64,000 nt of DNA, taken from NCBI GenBank assembly GCA_045807125.1, contig JBJMHZ010000028.1, forward strand, positions 1 through 64,000. The letters are read 5' to 3'. This document shows positions 33,947-43,377 of this stretch, one piece after another. The DNA is from JBJMHZ01 sp045807125. GTDB lineage: Bacteria > Actinomycetota > Actinomycetes > JAWWOL01. Positions within the stretch are counted from its first letter, which is position 1; each line of letters begins with the position of its first letter. A program made the translations under genes and the position numbers. The notes under the pieces were generated by a model. The model was not told the DNA's origin. It was given only the letters and a program-made list of their open reading frames with translations, and did no database searches.

Positions 33947-35710
33947 ATGCATGGCAAGTCCCGTCGCGCCCTCCGCGCCTTCGCCCGCCTGACGCGAGGG
34001 CGCTTCGCGCTGAAGCTGCTCGCCGCCTTCGTGATCGTCGCCGCCTTCACCGGCGTCGGCGGCATCTACGGCCTGACCACGCAGGGTCGGCTCACCGACG
34101 AGGTCGCCTCGACCTACAACCAGAGCCTGCTGCCGCTTCAGGCGCTGGAGGATGCACGTACGCGGGTCATGACCGGGCGGGTCGAGACCCTGCAGGCGCT
34201 GCTCGGCCACGACGCGGGAGCCCGCTCGCGGGCACTGGCCCGGCTGCGGACCGGCGACGCGGCCGTCGACGACCGGCTCAAGACCTTCGGCAAGGCCAAG
34301 CTCACGACGGACGAGCAGGCGGTGCTCATCAAGCTGAACGCCGACCTCTACGGCTACCGCCGGGCCGCAAGGGACGTCCTGACGATGACGCCGAACGATC
34401 CGACCATCGGCGCGGCCATCGACCGGACCAACTCCGAGTACGGCGACGTCGACGGTGACTTCAGCGAGCTCGCCACCCACGCGGTCGACGACGGCTCGGC
34501 CAACTACGCCCGCGCCACCAAGGTGGCGGGGACGGCCAAGCGCACCACCCTGGTGCTGCTCGCCCTCGCCTTCCTCGTCGCCCTCGTCATGAGCTTCGTG
34601 CTGGCCAGGCTGCTGTCCAGGCCGCTCGTCGCGGTGTCCAAGGCGCTGCGCCGGGTCGCCGCCGGCGACCTCACCCCGCGCCTGCGGGCCAAGGGCTACG
34701 ACGAGATGTCCGAGATGAGCAGCTCGCTCAACGACGCGCTCGACCAGATCTGCGACGCGGTGCGCGACATCGACCACACCGTCCAGGTGCTCGCGACGTC
34801 GTCGGAGGAGCTCTCGGCGGTCAGCCAGCAGCTGGCCGGCACCGCCGAGGAGACCAGCGCGCAGGCCGACGCCGTCTCGTCGTCGGTCACCCAGGTCGAC
34901 GCCCACGTGCAGTCGGTCGCGAGCGGCGCCGAGCAGATGGGCGCCAGCATCCGCGAGATCGCCCGCAACGCCACCGACGCGACCGTCGTCGCCGACAACG
35001 CCTCGCGGATGGCGAACGACGCGATCGGCACCGTCAGCCGGCTCGGCGAAGCGTCCGCGCAGATCGACACGGTGATCAGGGTCATCGGCGAGATCGCCCG
35101 GCAGACCAACCTGCTCGCGCTCAACGCGACGATCGAGGCGGCACGGGCCGGCGAGGCGGGCCGCGGCTTCGCGGTCGTCGCCCACGAGGTGAAGGAGCTC
35201 GCGCAGGAGACCGCCAAGGCGACCGAGAGCATCGAGCCCCTCGTCACCGCGCTGAAGGCGCAGTCCAGGGCGGTCACGGCCGTCTTCGACGACATCCGGG
35301 ACATCGTCGGCGGCATCCTCGACGCTCAGCACACGATCGCGACCGCGGTCGAGGAGCAGACGGCGACCACCAACGCCATCGCCCGCAGCATGACCGAGGC
35401 CGCCACCGGCAGCACCGAGATCGCGCGCAGCGTCACCGGCGTCGCCGCCGCCGCGCAGGGCACCAGCAGCGGGGCCGGCAACACCCAGCACGCCGCCCTC
35501 CAGCTGGCCTCGCTCGCGGCCCGCCTGCAGACGCAGGTCGACCGGTTCCGGTACGAGGGCGACGACCACGGCCCAGCCGTCACCGCCGACGCCCGGGACT
35601 TCCGGTACGCCGGGGACCCCAGGGACGCCGTCGGGGAGCCCGCCGTCGACGATGTCGACGCTGCCGGCGAGGCTTCCGAAGCACCGGCCGGCACGGCCCA
35701 GCTCGCCTGA
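33947..35710 (+). CDS. Methyl-accepting chemotaxis protein
   Basis: 587 residues from the ATG at nt 33947, preceded by GGAG. Upstream in-frame ATG codons would add a non-hydrophobic leader and are less likely. It has TM1 at about 20-42, a four-helix-bundle type periplasmic sensor region and TM2 near 199-222. A HAMP linker follows, then a long coiled-coil signalling domain with the conserved hairpin EIARQTNLLALNATIEAARA (about 382-401). It relays ligand binding to CheA/CheW. No che or flagellar gene is in the window. No CheB/R-binding pentapeptide is seen at the C-terminus. Its presence suggests a motile organism. Confidence 0.93.
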   Translation: MHGKSRRALRAFARLTRGRFALKLLAAFVIVAAFTGVGGIYGLTTQGRLTDEVASTYNQSLLPLQALEDARTRVMTGRVETLQALLGHDAGARSRALARLRTGDAAVDDRLKTFGKAKLTTDEQAVLIKLNADLYGYRRAARDVLTMTPNDPTIGAAIDRTNSEYGDVDGDFSELATHAVDDGSANYARATKVAGTAKRTTLVLLALAFLVALVMSFVLARLLSRPLVAVSKALRRVAAGDLTPRLRAKGYDEMSEMSSSLNDALDQICDAVRDIDHTVQVLATSSEELSAVSQQLAGTAEETSAQADAVSSSVTQVDAHVQSVASGAEQMGASIREIARNATDATVVADNASRMANDAIGTVSRLGEASAQIDTVIRVIGEIARQTNLLALNATIEAARAGEAGRGFAVVAHEVKELAQETAKATESIEPLVTALKAQSRAVTAVFDDIRDIVGGILDAQHTIATAVEEQTATTNAIARSMTEAATGSTEIARSVTGVAAAAQGTSSGAGNTQHAALQLASLAARLQTQVDRFRYEGDDHGPAVTADARDFRYAGDPRDAVGEPAVDDVDAAGEASEAPAGTAQLA

Positions 35711-35835
35711 CCGGCCGGCGGCCCGCCCAGCCCGTCCACGTGAGACCGGCCGGGAGGGCGCGCCTCGCGCTCGCCTAGACTGCGGCTCGCAACCACGCCG
35801 ATGCGGCCGCCGGCCGCGGCACGAGGGAGCCGGTC

Positions 35836-37593
35836 GTGCGGAAGGTCCTCATCGCCAATCGTGGCGAGATCGCCGTCCGGGTGCTCCGCGCCTGCCGGGA
35901 CGCCGGACTGACCGGCGTCGCGGTCTACGCCGACCCCGACCGCGACGCGCCGCACGTCCAGCTGGCCGACGAGGCGTACGCCCTCGGCGGCGCCACCCCC
36001 GGCGAGAGCTACCTCGACATCGGCAAGGTGCTCGACGCATGCCGCGCCTGCGGGGCCGACGCCGTGCACCCCGGCTACGGCTTCCTGTCCGAGAACGCCG
36101 CGTTCGCCCAGGCCGTCATCGACGCCGGCCTCACCTGGATCGGCCCCTCGCCGGACGCCATCCGCCGGCTCGGCGACAAGGTCGAGGCGCGCCACATCGC
36201 GCAGGCGGTCGGTGCACCGCTCGTCCCCGGCACGCCCGACCCGGTCTCGGGCGCTGACGAGGTGCGCGCCTTCGCCGAGCAGTACGGGCTGCCGGTCGCG
36301 ATCAAGGCCGCCTTCGGCGGTGGCGGGCGCGGCCTCAAGGTCGCGCGGTCGCTGGACGAGCTCGGCGAGCTGTACGAGTCGGCGGTCCGCGAGGCCGAGG
36401 CCGCCTTCGGCCGCGGCGAGTGCTTCGTGGAGCGCTACCTCGACCGCCCCCGGCACGTCGAGGTGCAGGTCGTCGCCGACGGGCACGGCAACGTGCTGGT
36501 CGCCGGCGACCGGGACTGCTCGCTGCAGCGCCGCCATCAGAAGCTGGTCGAGGAGGCACCGGCGCCGTTCCTCACCGGTGAGCAGCGCGAGACGCTGCAC
36601 CGCGCGGCCCGCGACGTGTGCGCGAAGGCCGGCTACGCCAACGCCGGCACCGTCGAGTTCCTCGTCGGGCAGGACGGCACGGTCACGTTCCTCGAGGTCA
36701 ACACCCGCCTGCAGGTCGAGCACCCGGTGACGGAGGAGACGAGCGGGCTGGACCTCGTCCGCGAGCAGTTCCGGGTGGCCGACGGCCAGCCGCTGTCGGT
36801 GACGTCGACGCCGCAACCGCGCGGCCACGCGTTCGAGTTCCGCATCAACGGCGAGGACCCGGGACGCAACTTCCTGCCGGCGCCCGGCACGGTGACCGCG
36901 TGGCAGCCGCCGTCCGGCCCCGGCGTGCGTCTCGACTCCGGCGTCGAGGCCGGCTTCACGGTGCCGGGCAGCTTCGACTCGCTGCTCGCCAAGCTCATCG
37001 TCTCCGGCGCGAGCCGCACCGAGGCACTGGAGCGCGCCCGCCGGGCGCTCGACGAGTTCGTCGCCGACGGGATGCCGACCGCGCTGCCGTTCCACCGGGC
37101 GGTGGTGCGCGACCCGGCGTTCACCAGCGAGCCGTTTCGCGTGCACACCCGCTGGATCGAGACCGAGTTCGACAACCGGATCGAGCCGTACGCCGGACCC
37201 GCCGCCGGGGCCGACGAGCCGGCGCCGCGCGAGCGCATCGTCGTCGAGGTCGGCGGCAAGCGGCTCGAGGTGGTGCTGCCCGAGGGGCTCGCCGCGGCGG
37301 GCCAGGCCGACGGGCGCGCCGGTACGATCCGGCCGCGCAAGCGCGGCGGCGGCCGCACGGCAGGGCCCGCGGCCACCGGCGACTCGCTGACGAGCCCCAT
37401 GCAGGGCACGATCGTCAAGGTGGCCGTCGAGGACGGGCAGCAGGTCGCCGAGGGCGATCTCGTCGTCGTCCTCGAGGCGATGAAGATGGAGCAACCGCTC
37501 AACGCCCACAAGGGCGGCACGGTGACGGCGCTGCGCGCCGAGGTCGGCGCACCGGTCACGAGCGGCGCGATCATCTGCGAGATCAAGGACTGA
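35836..37593 (+). CDS. Biotin-dependent acyl-CoA carboxylase alpha subunit (AccA3-type)
   Basis: 585 residues from a GTG at nt 35836. An ATP-grasp biotin carboxylase occupies residues 1-450, with KVLIANRGEIAVRV, HPGYGFLSEN, FGGGGRGLKV and FLEVNTRLQVEHPVTE. A biotinyl carrier domain forms the end, with the biotin acceptor Lys550 in EAMKMEQP. It carboxylates biotin using bicarbonate and ATP and passes the carboxyl group to the beta subunits encoded at 30.3 kb and perhaps 7.5 kb. The small Ala/Arg-rich linker before the carrier domain is typical of the family. Confidence 0.95.
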   Translation: MRKVLIANRGEIAVRVLRACRDAGLTGVAVYADPDRDAPHVQLADEAYALGGATPGESYLDIGKVLDACRACGADAVHPGYGFLSENAAFAQAVIDAGLTWIGPSPDAIRRLGDKVEARHIAQAVGAPLVPGTPDPVSGADEVRAFAEQYGLPVAIKAAFGGGGRGLKVARSLDELGELYESAVREAEAAFGRGECFVERYLDRPRHVEVQVVADGHGNVLVAGDRDCSLQRRHQKLVEEAPAPFLTGEQRETLHRAARDVCAKAGYANAGTVEFLVGQDGTVTFLEVNTRLQVEHPVTEETSGLDLVREQFRVADGQPLSVTSTPQPRGHAFEFRINGEDPGRNFLPAPGTVTAWQPPSGPGVRLDSGVEAGFTVPGSFDSLLAKLIVSGASRTEALERARRALDEFVADGMPTALPFHRAVVRDPAFTSEPFRVHTRWIETEFDNRIEPYAGPAAGADEPAPRERIVVEVGGKRLEVVLPEGLAAAGQADGRAGTIRPRKRGGGRTAGPAATGDSLTSPMQGTIVKVAVEDGQQVAEGDLVVVLEAMKMEQPLNAHKGGTVTALRAEVGAPVTSGAIICEIKD

Positions 37594-37666
37594 GCTGCGC
37601 AGCCTGCGCGCCCTGAGCAGCGCCCCGTACCGCGCCGGCGGGCTCCGTCACGTCATCGCGGCTCGC

Positions 37667-37921
37667 CTACTTCCAGCGGAAGTGGACGAAGATGCGGCCG
37701 AAGTTGTCCGCGTCCTTCTCCACCCGGTGGTAGAGCGCCTTGATCTCCTTCTGCTCGAGGAACCGCAGCACGCGCTTCTTCAGCGCCCCCGATCCCTTGC
37801 CGGGAATGATCTCCACCAGCGGGGCTTTCTTGGCGACCGCCTCGTCGATGATCGCGCGGAGGGCGCGATCGATCTCGGCGCCCTTGTCGTAGACGTCGTG
37901 CAGGTCCAGCTTCAGCTTCAC
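37667..37921 (-). CDS. Smr-domain protein
   Basis: 84 residues from the GTG at nt 37921. The frame is open to nt 38002 but the extra residues are not conserved-looking. It consists only of a Smr fold: LDLHDVYDKG, the long helix RALRAIIDEA and the nuclease loop IPGKGSGALK. Smr domains nick DNA or cleave RNA, as in the MutS2 C-terminus. Whether this single domain is catalytic is unknown. It is convergent with the alpha-subunit gene and divergent from the hydrolase. Confidence 0.85.
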   Translation of the reverse strand: MKLKLDLHDVYDKGAEIDRALRAIIDEAVAKKAPLVEIIPGKGSGALKKRVLRFLEQKEIKALYHRVEKDADNFGRIFVHFRWK

Positions 37922-38022
37922 GGTACGAGCATGGCGCACAGCACGAGGGCCCGAGCGATGAGTCTCGCTCGGGAATGACGTCGTAGCGTGAGGAGCGGTC
38001 ACCGGCGAGCAGGAGGCACGAC

Positions 38023-38811
38023 GTGGAGCACGCCATGGAGATGGTCACTTCGGCGGACGGCACGCCCATCGCGTACGAGCTGGCCGGCAGCGGGCCGCCG
38101 CTCGTCATCGTCCTCGGGGCGTTCTGCGATCGCCGGACCGCGGCATCGCTGGCGAAGCACCTGGCGCAGGCGTGCACCGTCATCACGTACGACCGGCGAG
38201 GCCGGGGCGACAGCGGCGACTCGCCGCCGTACGCGGTCGACCGCGAGATCGAGGATCTCGCGGCGGTCATCGACGAGGCGGGCGGACCGGCGGCCGTCTT
38301 CGGGCACTCGTCCGGCGCCATTCTCGCTCTCGAGGCGGCCGCCCACGGCGTGCCGATCTCCAAGGTCATGGCGTACGAGCCGCCGTACATCGTCGACGCC
38401 GGCCGCCCGCGCCCGGCGGGCTTGGCGGCTCGGACCCGAGCTCTCGTCGACGCGGGGCAGCGCGACGAGGCGATGACGCTGTTCCTGACCGAGGGCGTGC
38501 AGGTCCCTGCGCCGGTCGTGGAGGGAATGCGAACCGCGCCCATGTGGGCGGGCATGCGGTCCATCGCGCACACGCTCCCGTACGACCTGGCCATCTGCGG
38601 CGACTACGTCATGCCGGTCGACCGGCTGAACCGCGTCGACGTGCCGGCGCTGGTCATCAGTGGCGAGCGGAGCCCGGCCTGGATGCGCGATGCCGCGGAC
38701 GCCCTGGCGGCCACCCTCCCCAGCGCTCGCCGGGTCACGCTCGACGGGCAGGACCACGGCGCGGCCGACGACGTGCTGGCTCCGGTGCTGGCCGGGTTCG
38801 TCTCGGCGTAG
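38023..38811 (+). CDS. Alpha/beta hydrolase
   Basis: 262 residues from a GTG at nt 38023 with AGGAGG six bases upstream. An ATG follows at 38035. It has an alpha/beta-hydrolase fold with nucleophile elbow GHSSGA, an oxyanion HG-like strand (VIVLGAFCDRR), YDRRGRGDS and a C-terminal catalytic His in DGQDHGA. It is a soluble cytoplasmic esterase or lactonase-like enzyme of unknown substrate. A group of small same-strand genes follows it. Confidence 0.88.
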   Translation: MEHAMEMVTSADGTPIAYELAGSGPPLVIVLGAFCDRRTAASLAKHLAQACTVITYDRRGRGDSGDSPPYAVDREIEDLAAVIDEAGGPAAVFGHSSGAILALEAAAHGVPISKVMAYEPPYIVDAGRPRPAGLAARTRALVDAGQRDEAMTLFLTEGVQVPAPVVEGMRTAPMWAGMRSIAHTLPYDLAICGDYVMPVDRLNRVDVPALVISGERSPAWMRDAADALAATLPSARRVTLDGQDHGAADDVLAPVLAGFVSA

Positions 38812-38866
38812 CCTGGGCGCCTGCCCGGCGCTCGCCGGGACGGATTCCCCGAAGGATGAGGAGCCC

Positions 38867-39226
38867 ATGCTGACGCTCGGATCGACCGTTCTCGGAGTGG
38901 CCGACATGCAACGGGCCATGGCCTTCTGGATGGCCGCGCTCGGCTACGCGCCGAAGGAGGAGCCGCGCGCCGACTGGGTGACCCTCGTCCCGAAGGACAG
39001 GACGGGCGCCGGGCTGTCGCTGATGCCGACCGAGACGCCGGTGCAGGAGCACCCGCGCGTCCACGTCGACATCTTCTCGCCGGACCGCGACGCGGAGGTC
39101 GAGCGGCTGCTCGGGCTCGGCGCCACCCGCGTCGACTGGGACAGGTATCCGGAGAAGCCCGACTTCGTCGTGCTCGCCGACACCGAGGGCAACCGCTTCT
39201 GCGTCGTCGACGAGGACGGGGCGTAG
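38867..39226 (+). CDS. VOC-superfamily (glyoxalase-like) protein
   Basis: 119 residues from the ATG at nt 38867. It has the paired beta-alpha-beta-beta-beta pattern of the vicinal oxygen chelate fold: start with VLGVADMQRAMAFWMAALGY, middle HVDIFSPD and end VVLADTEGNRFCVVDE. Of the usual metal ligands, a His and C-terminal acidic residues are present but the N-terminal His is not obvious. Metal enzyme or binding protein cannot be decided. It is probably first of a short unit with the three following genes. Confidence 0.87.
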   Translation: MLTLGSTVLGVADMQRAMAFWMAALGYAPKEEPRADWVTLVPKDRTGAGLSLMPTETPVQEHPRVHVDIFSPDRDAEVERLLGLGATRVDWDRYPEKPDFVVLADTEGNRFCVVDEDGA

Positions 39227-39233
39227 GGCGCCG

Positions 39234-39746
39234 GTGGACGAGGCGGACTGGGAGCGACGGCTGAGCGCCGCGTGGGGCTCGATCGACGAGCGCAGCGATG
39301 CCGAGCAGGTCGCCCTGATCGAGTCGCTGGCCGCCGAGCTGCCGGCGGACAGCGCGGTCGCCGCCTTCGAGCGGGCGTCGGTGCAGGACTCGACCGGCCA
39401 CTCCGATCTCGCCGTGCCGCTCTACCAGGAGGCGCTGCGCCGCGGGCTCGGCGGCGCGCGGCACCGGCAGGCGGTGATCCAGCTCGCCAGCTCGCTGCGC
39501 AACCTCGACCGGCCGCAGGAGAGCGTCGAGCTGCTCGCCGCCGAGCTGGCGGCCCGCTCCGACGACCTTGACGATGCCGTGCGCGCGTTCCTCGCGCTGG
39601 CGCTCGCCGACGCCGGCCGGGAGCGGGAGGCGGTCTCGGTCGTGCTCGCCGCACTGGTGCCGTACCTGCCGCGCTACCAGCGCTCGGTCGCCAATTACGC
39701 GCGGCTGCTCGTCTCGGACGAGCCCGGCGACGGCGAGCGGTCGTGA
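39234..39746 (+). CDS. Tetratricopeptide-repeat protein
   Basis: 170 residues from a GTG only 7 bp after the VOC gene stop. It is entirely helical with TPR-type repeats (GHSDLAVPLYQEALRRG, LRNLDRPQESVELLAAEL, LALADAGREREAVSVVLAAL). This matches small actinobacterial TPR_5-type proteins of unknown partner. The stop overlaps the next GTG as GTGA. Confidence 0.87.
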   Translation: MDEADWERRLSAAWGSIDERSDAEQVALIESLAAELPADSAVAAFERASVQDSTGHSDLAVPLYQEALRRGLGGARHRQAVIQLASSLRNLDRPQESVELLAAELAARSDDLDDAVRAFLALALADAGREREAVSVVLAALVPYLPRYQRSVANYARLLVSDEPGDGERS

Positions 39747-40231
39747 CCGTCACGGTCCGCGACGCCGGGGTTGCCGACGCGGCGTTCCTCGCCGAGATGC
39801 TCGTCGCCGCCTTCTGCTGGCGCGACGAGGTGCCGCGGCTGTCGGTCGCCGGCGCCCTTGCCGACCCGCCGATCGCGCACTACGTGGCCGGCTGGCCACG
39901 GCCGGGCGACGCCGGCGTCGTCGCCGAGGACGGGTCGGAGCCGGTCGGCGCGGCCTGGTGGCGCTTCCTCGCTCCCGACGACCCCGGGTTCGGCTTCGTC
40001 GACGCGAGCATCCCGGAGATCACGCTCGGCGTGCGCGCGCAATGGCGACGGCAGGGCATCGGCACCCGGCTCATGCAAGCGCTGATCGAGCGGGCGAAGG
40101 GCATCGCGCTGGCCGCTCTCAGCCTCAGCGTCGAGCCGGACAACGGTGCGCTCGGGCTGTACGAGCGGCTGGGCTGCCGCGCCGTGGGCCGCAGCGGCGG
40201 CTCGCTCACCATGACGCTCGAGGTCCCATGA
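39743..40231 (+). CDS. GNAT-family N-acetyltransferase
   Basis: 162 residues starting at a GTG that overlaps the TPR gene stop. It shows the acetyl-CoA binding motif A (VRAQWRRQGIGTRLMQALI) and the C-terminal SVEPDNGALGLYERLGCRAVGR typical of GNAT enzymes. The acceptor (small amine, peptide or protein) is unknown. The next gene overlaps its stop as ATGA, so four consecutive genes are tightly coupled. Confidence 0.92.
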   Translation: MTVTVRDAGVADAAFLAEMLVAAFCWRDEVPRLSVAGALADPPIAHYVAGWPRPGDAGVVAEDGSEPVGAAWWRFLAPDDPGFGFVDASIPEITLGVRAQWRRQGIGTRLMQALIERAKGIALAALSLSVEPDNGALGLYERLGCRAVGRSGGSLTMTLEVP

Positions 40232-41235
40232 CCGACATCGAGGCTGCCGTCGACCGGCTCGCCGACGAGACCGGCTTCTCCGGCGCGGTACGGGCCGACG
40301 TCGACGGCGTTCCTGTGCTGGCGAGGGCGTACGGGCTCGCCCACCGGGGCTGGCGGGTTCCCAACCGCGTCGACACCCGCTTCGGGATGGCGAGCGGCGG
40401 CAAGGGCCTCACCGCTCTCACCGTGCTGAGCCTCGTCGCGGACGGCGCGCTCGCGCTCGACACGCCCGCCCGGTCGCTGCTCGGCGACGACCTGCCGCTC
40501 ATCGACGACAGGGTCACCGTCGAGCTGCTGCTCGCGCACCGCTCGGGGATCGGCGACTACCTCGACGAGGAGCAGGTTCCCGACGTCGACGGCTACGTCA
40601 TGCCGGTGCCGGTGCACGAGCTCGACTCGACGGAGTCGTTCGTGCGGATCCTCGACGGCTACCCGATGGCGTTCCCGCCCGGTGAGCGGTTCGCGTACAA
40701 CAACGGCGCGTACGTCGTCCTCGCGCTGCTCGCCGAGCGCGCGAGCGGCACGCCGTTCCACGAGCTCGTCGCGCAGCGGGCGTGCCGGCCGGCCGGCATG
40801 ACCGACACGTCGTTCCCGCGCTCGGACGAGCACGTGGGCACGGTGGCAGCCGGCTACCTGGAGGGCTTCGACGGCCTGCGGACCAACGTGATGCACCTGC
40901 CCGTGCGCGGCAGCGGCGACGGCGGCGCCTGCACCACCGTCGCCGACGTCAGCAAGCTCTGGCAGGCGCTCTTCGCCGGCCGGATCGTCCCGCCGCGCAT
41001 GGTCGCCGAGATGGTGCGCCCGCGCAGCGACGTACCGGACGAACGAAGTCGCTACGGCCTCGGGCTCTGGCTGCACGCGACGAGCGACGTCGTCATGCTG
41101 AACGGGTACGACGCCGGCGCGTCCTTCCGCAGCGTGCACCGGCCGTCGACCGCCACCACGCACACCGTCGTGTCCAACACGTCATCGGGCGCGTGGCGGT
41201 TGACGAGAGCCTTGGACGAGCTGCTCGGCCTGTGA
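40228..41235 (+). CDS. Serine beta-lactamase-like hydrolase (class C/esterase family)
   Basis: 335 residues from the ATG at nt 40228. The active-site S56-x-x-K59 lies in MASGGKG, and Y157-x-N159 in FAYNNGAY. A third box is not clearly seen. There is no signal peptide, so it is likely a cytoplasmic esterase or D-amino-acid-type peptidase rather than an antibiotic-resistance enzyme. It is the last gene of the coupled VOC-TPR-GNAT unit and convergent with the LysR gene. Confidence 0.88.
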   Translation: MTDIEAAVDRLADETGFSGAVRADVDGVPVLARAYGLAHRGWRVPNRVDTRFGMASGGKGLTALTVLSLVADGALALDTPARSLLGDDLPLIDDRVTVELLLAHRSGIGDYLDEEQVPDVDGYVMPVPVHELDSTESFVRILDGYPMAFPPGERFAYNNGAYVVLALLAERASGTPFHELVAQRACRPAGMTDTSFPRSDEHVGTVAAGYLEGFDGLRTNVMHLPVRGSGDGGACTTVADVSKLWQALFAGRIVPPRMVAEMVRPRSDVPDERSRYGLGLWLHATSDVVMLNGYDAGASFRSVHRPSTATTHTVVSNTSSGAWRLTRALDELLGL

Positions 41236-41251
41236 GCCGGGCTGGCGATCC

Positions 41252-42160
41252 TCAGCTCGCGCGTCGCGCGGCCACCGCGACGAGCGCCGCCGCGTTGCCG
41301 GCCGGTGGACGGTCGGGCGACCAGACCGCCCGGAACGACCGGCGCAGGTCCACCTCCGCGACGGGCACGGCGACCAGCCGCCCGTCCGCCAGCTCCGCCA
41401 CCACCGACAGCCGGCTCAGCACGGCCGGTCCCTCGCCGGTGGCCACGGCCGTCTTGAGCGCCGCCGTCGACCCCAGCTCGAGACCGGGCCGCACCGTCAG
41501 GCCGACGGCGGCCAGCGCGCGCTCCAGCGCCTCGCGCGTGCCCGACCCCGGCTCGCGCACGACCAGGCGCTCCGCGGCGAGCGCCTCGGCAGGCAGGGGG
41601 CGGCGTCGCCTCGCCCACGGATGCCGCGGGTGCACGACCACGACGAGCTCGTCGCCGCCGACCGTCCTCGTGCGCAGGCCGGGCGGTGCGGTGGGACCTT
41701 CGACGAAGCCGACCGCGACCGTGCCGGCACGTACGAGCCCGACCACCGCCGTCGAGTTCCCGACGCGCAGCGAGACGACCGCGGACGGGTCGCGGCGGTG
41801 CAGCGCCGTGAGCCAGCGCGGGAACATCTCGTCGGCGATGGTGAGCGACGCAGCGACAAGCACCCGGTCGACCGCGCGGTCGCGCAGCGCATCGACGCCG
41901 GTCGCCAGCTCCTCCGCCGCCTCGAGCACCCGGCGGCCCCATCCGACGACGCTCTCCCCCGCCGGGGTGAGCCGCGAGCCGGTGGGCGTGCGGACGAGGA
42001 GCTGGAGCCCGAGCCGGCGCTCCAGCGCCTGCAGCCGGAGGCTGACCGCGGGCTGCGTGATGCCGTGCAGCGCGGCGGCCCGCCCGAGGCTGCCCGTCGC
42101 CGCCACGCTGACGAGCAGGTCGAGCGTCGACAGCTCCGGCACGTGCCTCGGCAAGGGCAT
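41252..42160 (-). CDS. LysR-family transcriptional regulator
   Basis: 302 residues. An N-terminal winged helix (residues 5-65, with the helix-turn-helix GSLGRAAALHGITQPAVSLRLQALE) is followed by a periplasmic-binding-like effector domain. It is divergent from the YeiH-type transporter 101 bp away. LysR regulators next to YeiH-type genes commonly control them, as YeiE with yeiH in E. coli. Binding in the short intergenic region is expected. Confidence 0.92.
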   Translation of the reverse strand: MPLPRHVPELSTLDLLVSVAATGSLGRAAALHGITQPAVSLRLQALERRLGLQLLVRTPTGSRLTPAGESVVGWGRRVLEAAEELATGVDALRDRAVDRVLVAASLTIADEMFPRWLTALHRRDPSAVVSLRVGNSTAVVGLVRAGTVAVGFVEGPTAPPGLRTRTVGGDELVVVVHPRHPWARRRRPLPAEALAAERLVVREPGSGTREALERALAAVGLTVRPGLELGSTAALKTAVATGEGPAVLSRLSVVAELADGRLVAVPVAEVDLRRSFRAVWSPDRPPAGNAAALVAVAARRAS

Positions 42161-42261
42161 GAGCGCAACTTATGGCGTCATGCCCGGTCCGGTCTACCGG
42201 ACCGGGCCGGCGCGAGGCACCGTGGATGCTCGGATCACCAGGACGACCAGCAGGAGCCGCC

Positions 42262-43356
42262 GTGCCAGCCACCGCGATGCAGGTGGCGCAACCGCTGCCG
42301 GCGATGCCCCGGCGGTGGTGGCTCTGGCGCCTGCCCGCGACCGCGGTGCGCGGCGCGGGGGCGCCGCACGGAGCGCTGCCGGGGCTCGCCGTCACTGCCG
42401 CGATCGCCCTCGTCGCCACCTGGCTCGGCGGCCGCGTCCCGGTCGTCGGCGGCCCCGTGCTCGGGATCGTCCTCGGCGTCCTCGCGTCGGTCCTGCTGCG
42501 CCGGGTGGCCGGCGATCGGGCCAGGGCGATCGACCGCGGCGCCGCGGTCGCCGCCACGCAGGTGCTTCAGCTCTCGATCGTCCTGCTCGGCACGGGGCTC
42601 TCGCTCGCCCAGGTGGGACGAACGGGCGCGTCGTCGTTCCCTGTCATGGTCGGGACGCTGGTCGTCGCGCTCGGCGGTGCCCGCATCGCCGGGCGCGCCA
42701 TGGGCATCGCACCCGGCACCCGGACGCTGATCGGCGTCGGCACCGGCATCTGCGGGGCGTCGGCGATCGCCGCCGTCACCGCCGTCATCGGCGCCGCCGA
42801 GGCGGAGGTGGCGTACGCCGTCGCGACCATCTTCGCGTTCAACGTCGCCGCGGTCCTGCTCTACCCGATGCTCGGCCACCTGCTCGGCCTGTCGCAGCAC
42901 GCGTTCGGCCTGTGGGCCGGCACCGCCGTCAACGACACGTCGTCGGTCGTGGCGGCGGCCACGACGTACGGTGCGGCCGCGGGCAGCTATGCGATCGTCG
43001 TCAAGCTGACCCGCAGCCTGATGATCGTCCCGGTGTGCGTCGCGCTCGGCACGATCGCGGGCCGGCGCGAAGCCGGCCGGCGGTTGCCGTGGCGGCGGAT
43101 GCTCCCACCGTTCCTGGGCGGCTTCCTCGTGGCCAGCGCGCTCGACACCGCCGGTCTCGTCCCGGCCGGGTGGCATCCGGCGCTCGCCACCACGAGCGGC
43201 TTCCTCATCACGATGGCGCTGACCGGCATCGGCCTGACGACGCGGCCCGGCCAGCTGCGCAAGGCCGGCCCGCGCCCGCTGCTGCTCGGCGCCGTGCTGT
43301 GGGCCGCGGTCGGGGCGACGAGCCTCCTGCTCCAGCTGGTGACCGGGACGCTCTGA
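42262..43356 (+). CDS. YeiH-family putative sulfate/sulfite exporter
   Basis: 364 residues from a GTG at nt 42262 with AGGAG six bases upstream. It has about ten hydrophobic helices and the signatures of the family (IVLLGTGLSLAQVG, GTGICGASAIAAVTAVIGA, FAFNVAAVLLYPMLGHLLGL, GTAVNDTSSVVAA). It is an inner-membrane transporter. Sulfate or sulfite export is proposed for the family but not well established. It is divergent from its likely LysR regulator. Confidence 0.9.
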   Translation: MPATAMQVAQPLPAMPRRWWLWRLPATAVRGAGAPHGALPGLAVTAAIALVATWLGGRVPVVGGPVLGIVLGVLASVLLRRVAGDRARAIDRGAAVAATQVLQLSIVLLGTGLSLAQVGRTGASSFPVMVGTLVVALGGARIAGRAMGIAPGTRTLIGVGTGICGASAIAAVTAVIGAAEAEVAYAVATIFAFNVAAVLLYPMLGHLLGLSQHAFGLWAGTAVNDTSSVVAAATTYGAAAGSYAIVVKLTRSLMIVPVCVALGTIAGRREAGRRLPWRRMLPPFLGGFLVASALDTAGLVPAGWHPALATTSGFLITMALTGIGLTTRPGQLRKAGPRPLLLGAVLWAAVGATSLLLQLVTGTL

Positions 43357-43377
43357 CCGGTCCGCCGACCCGCACGC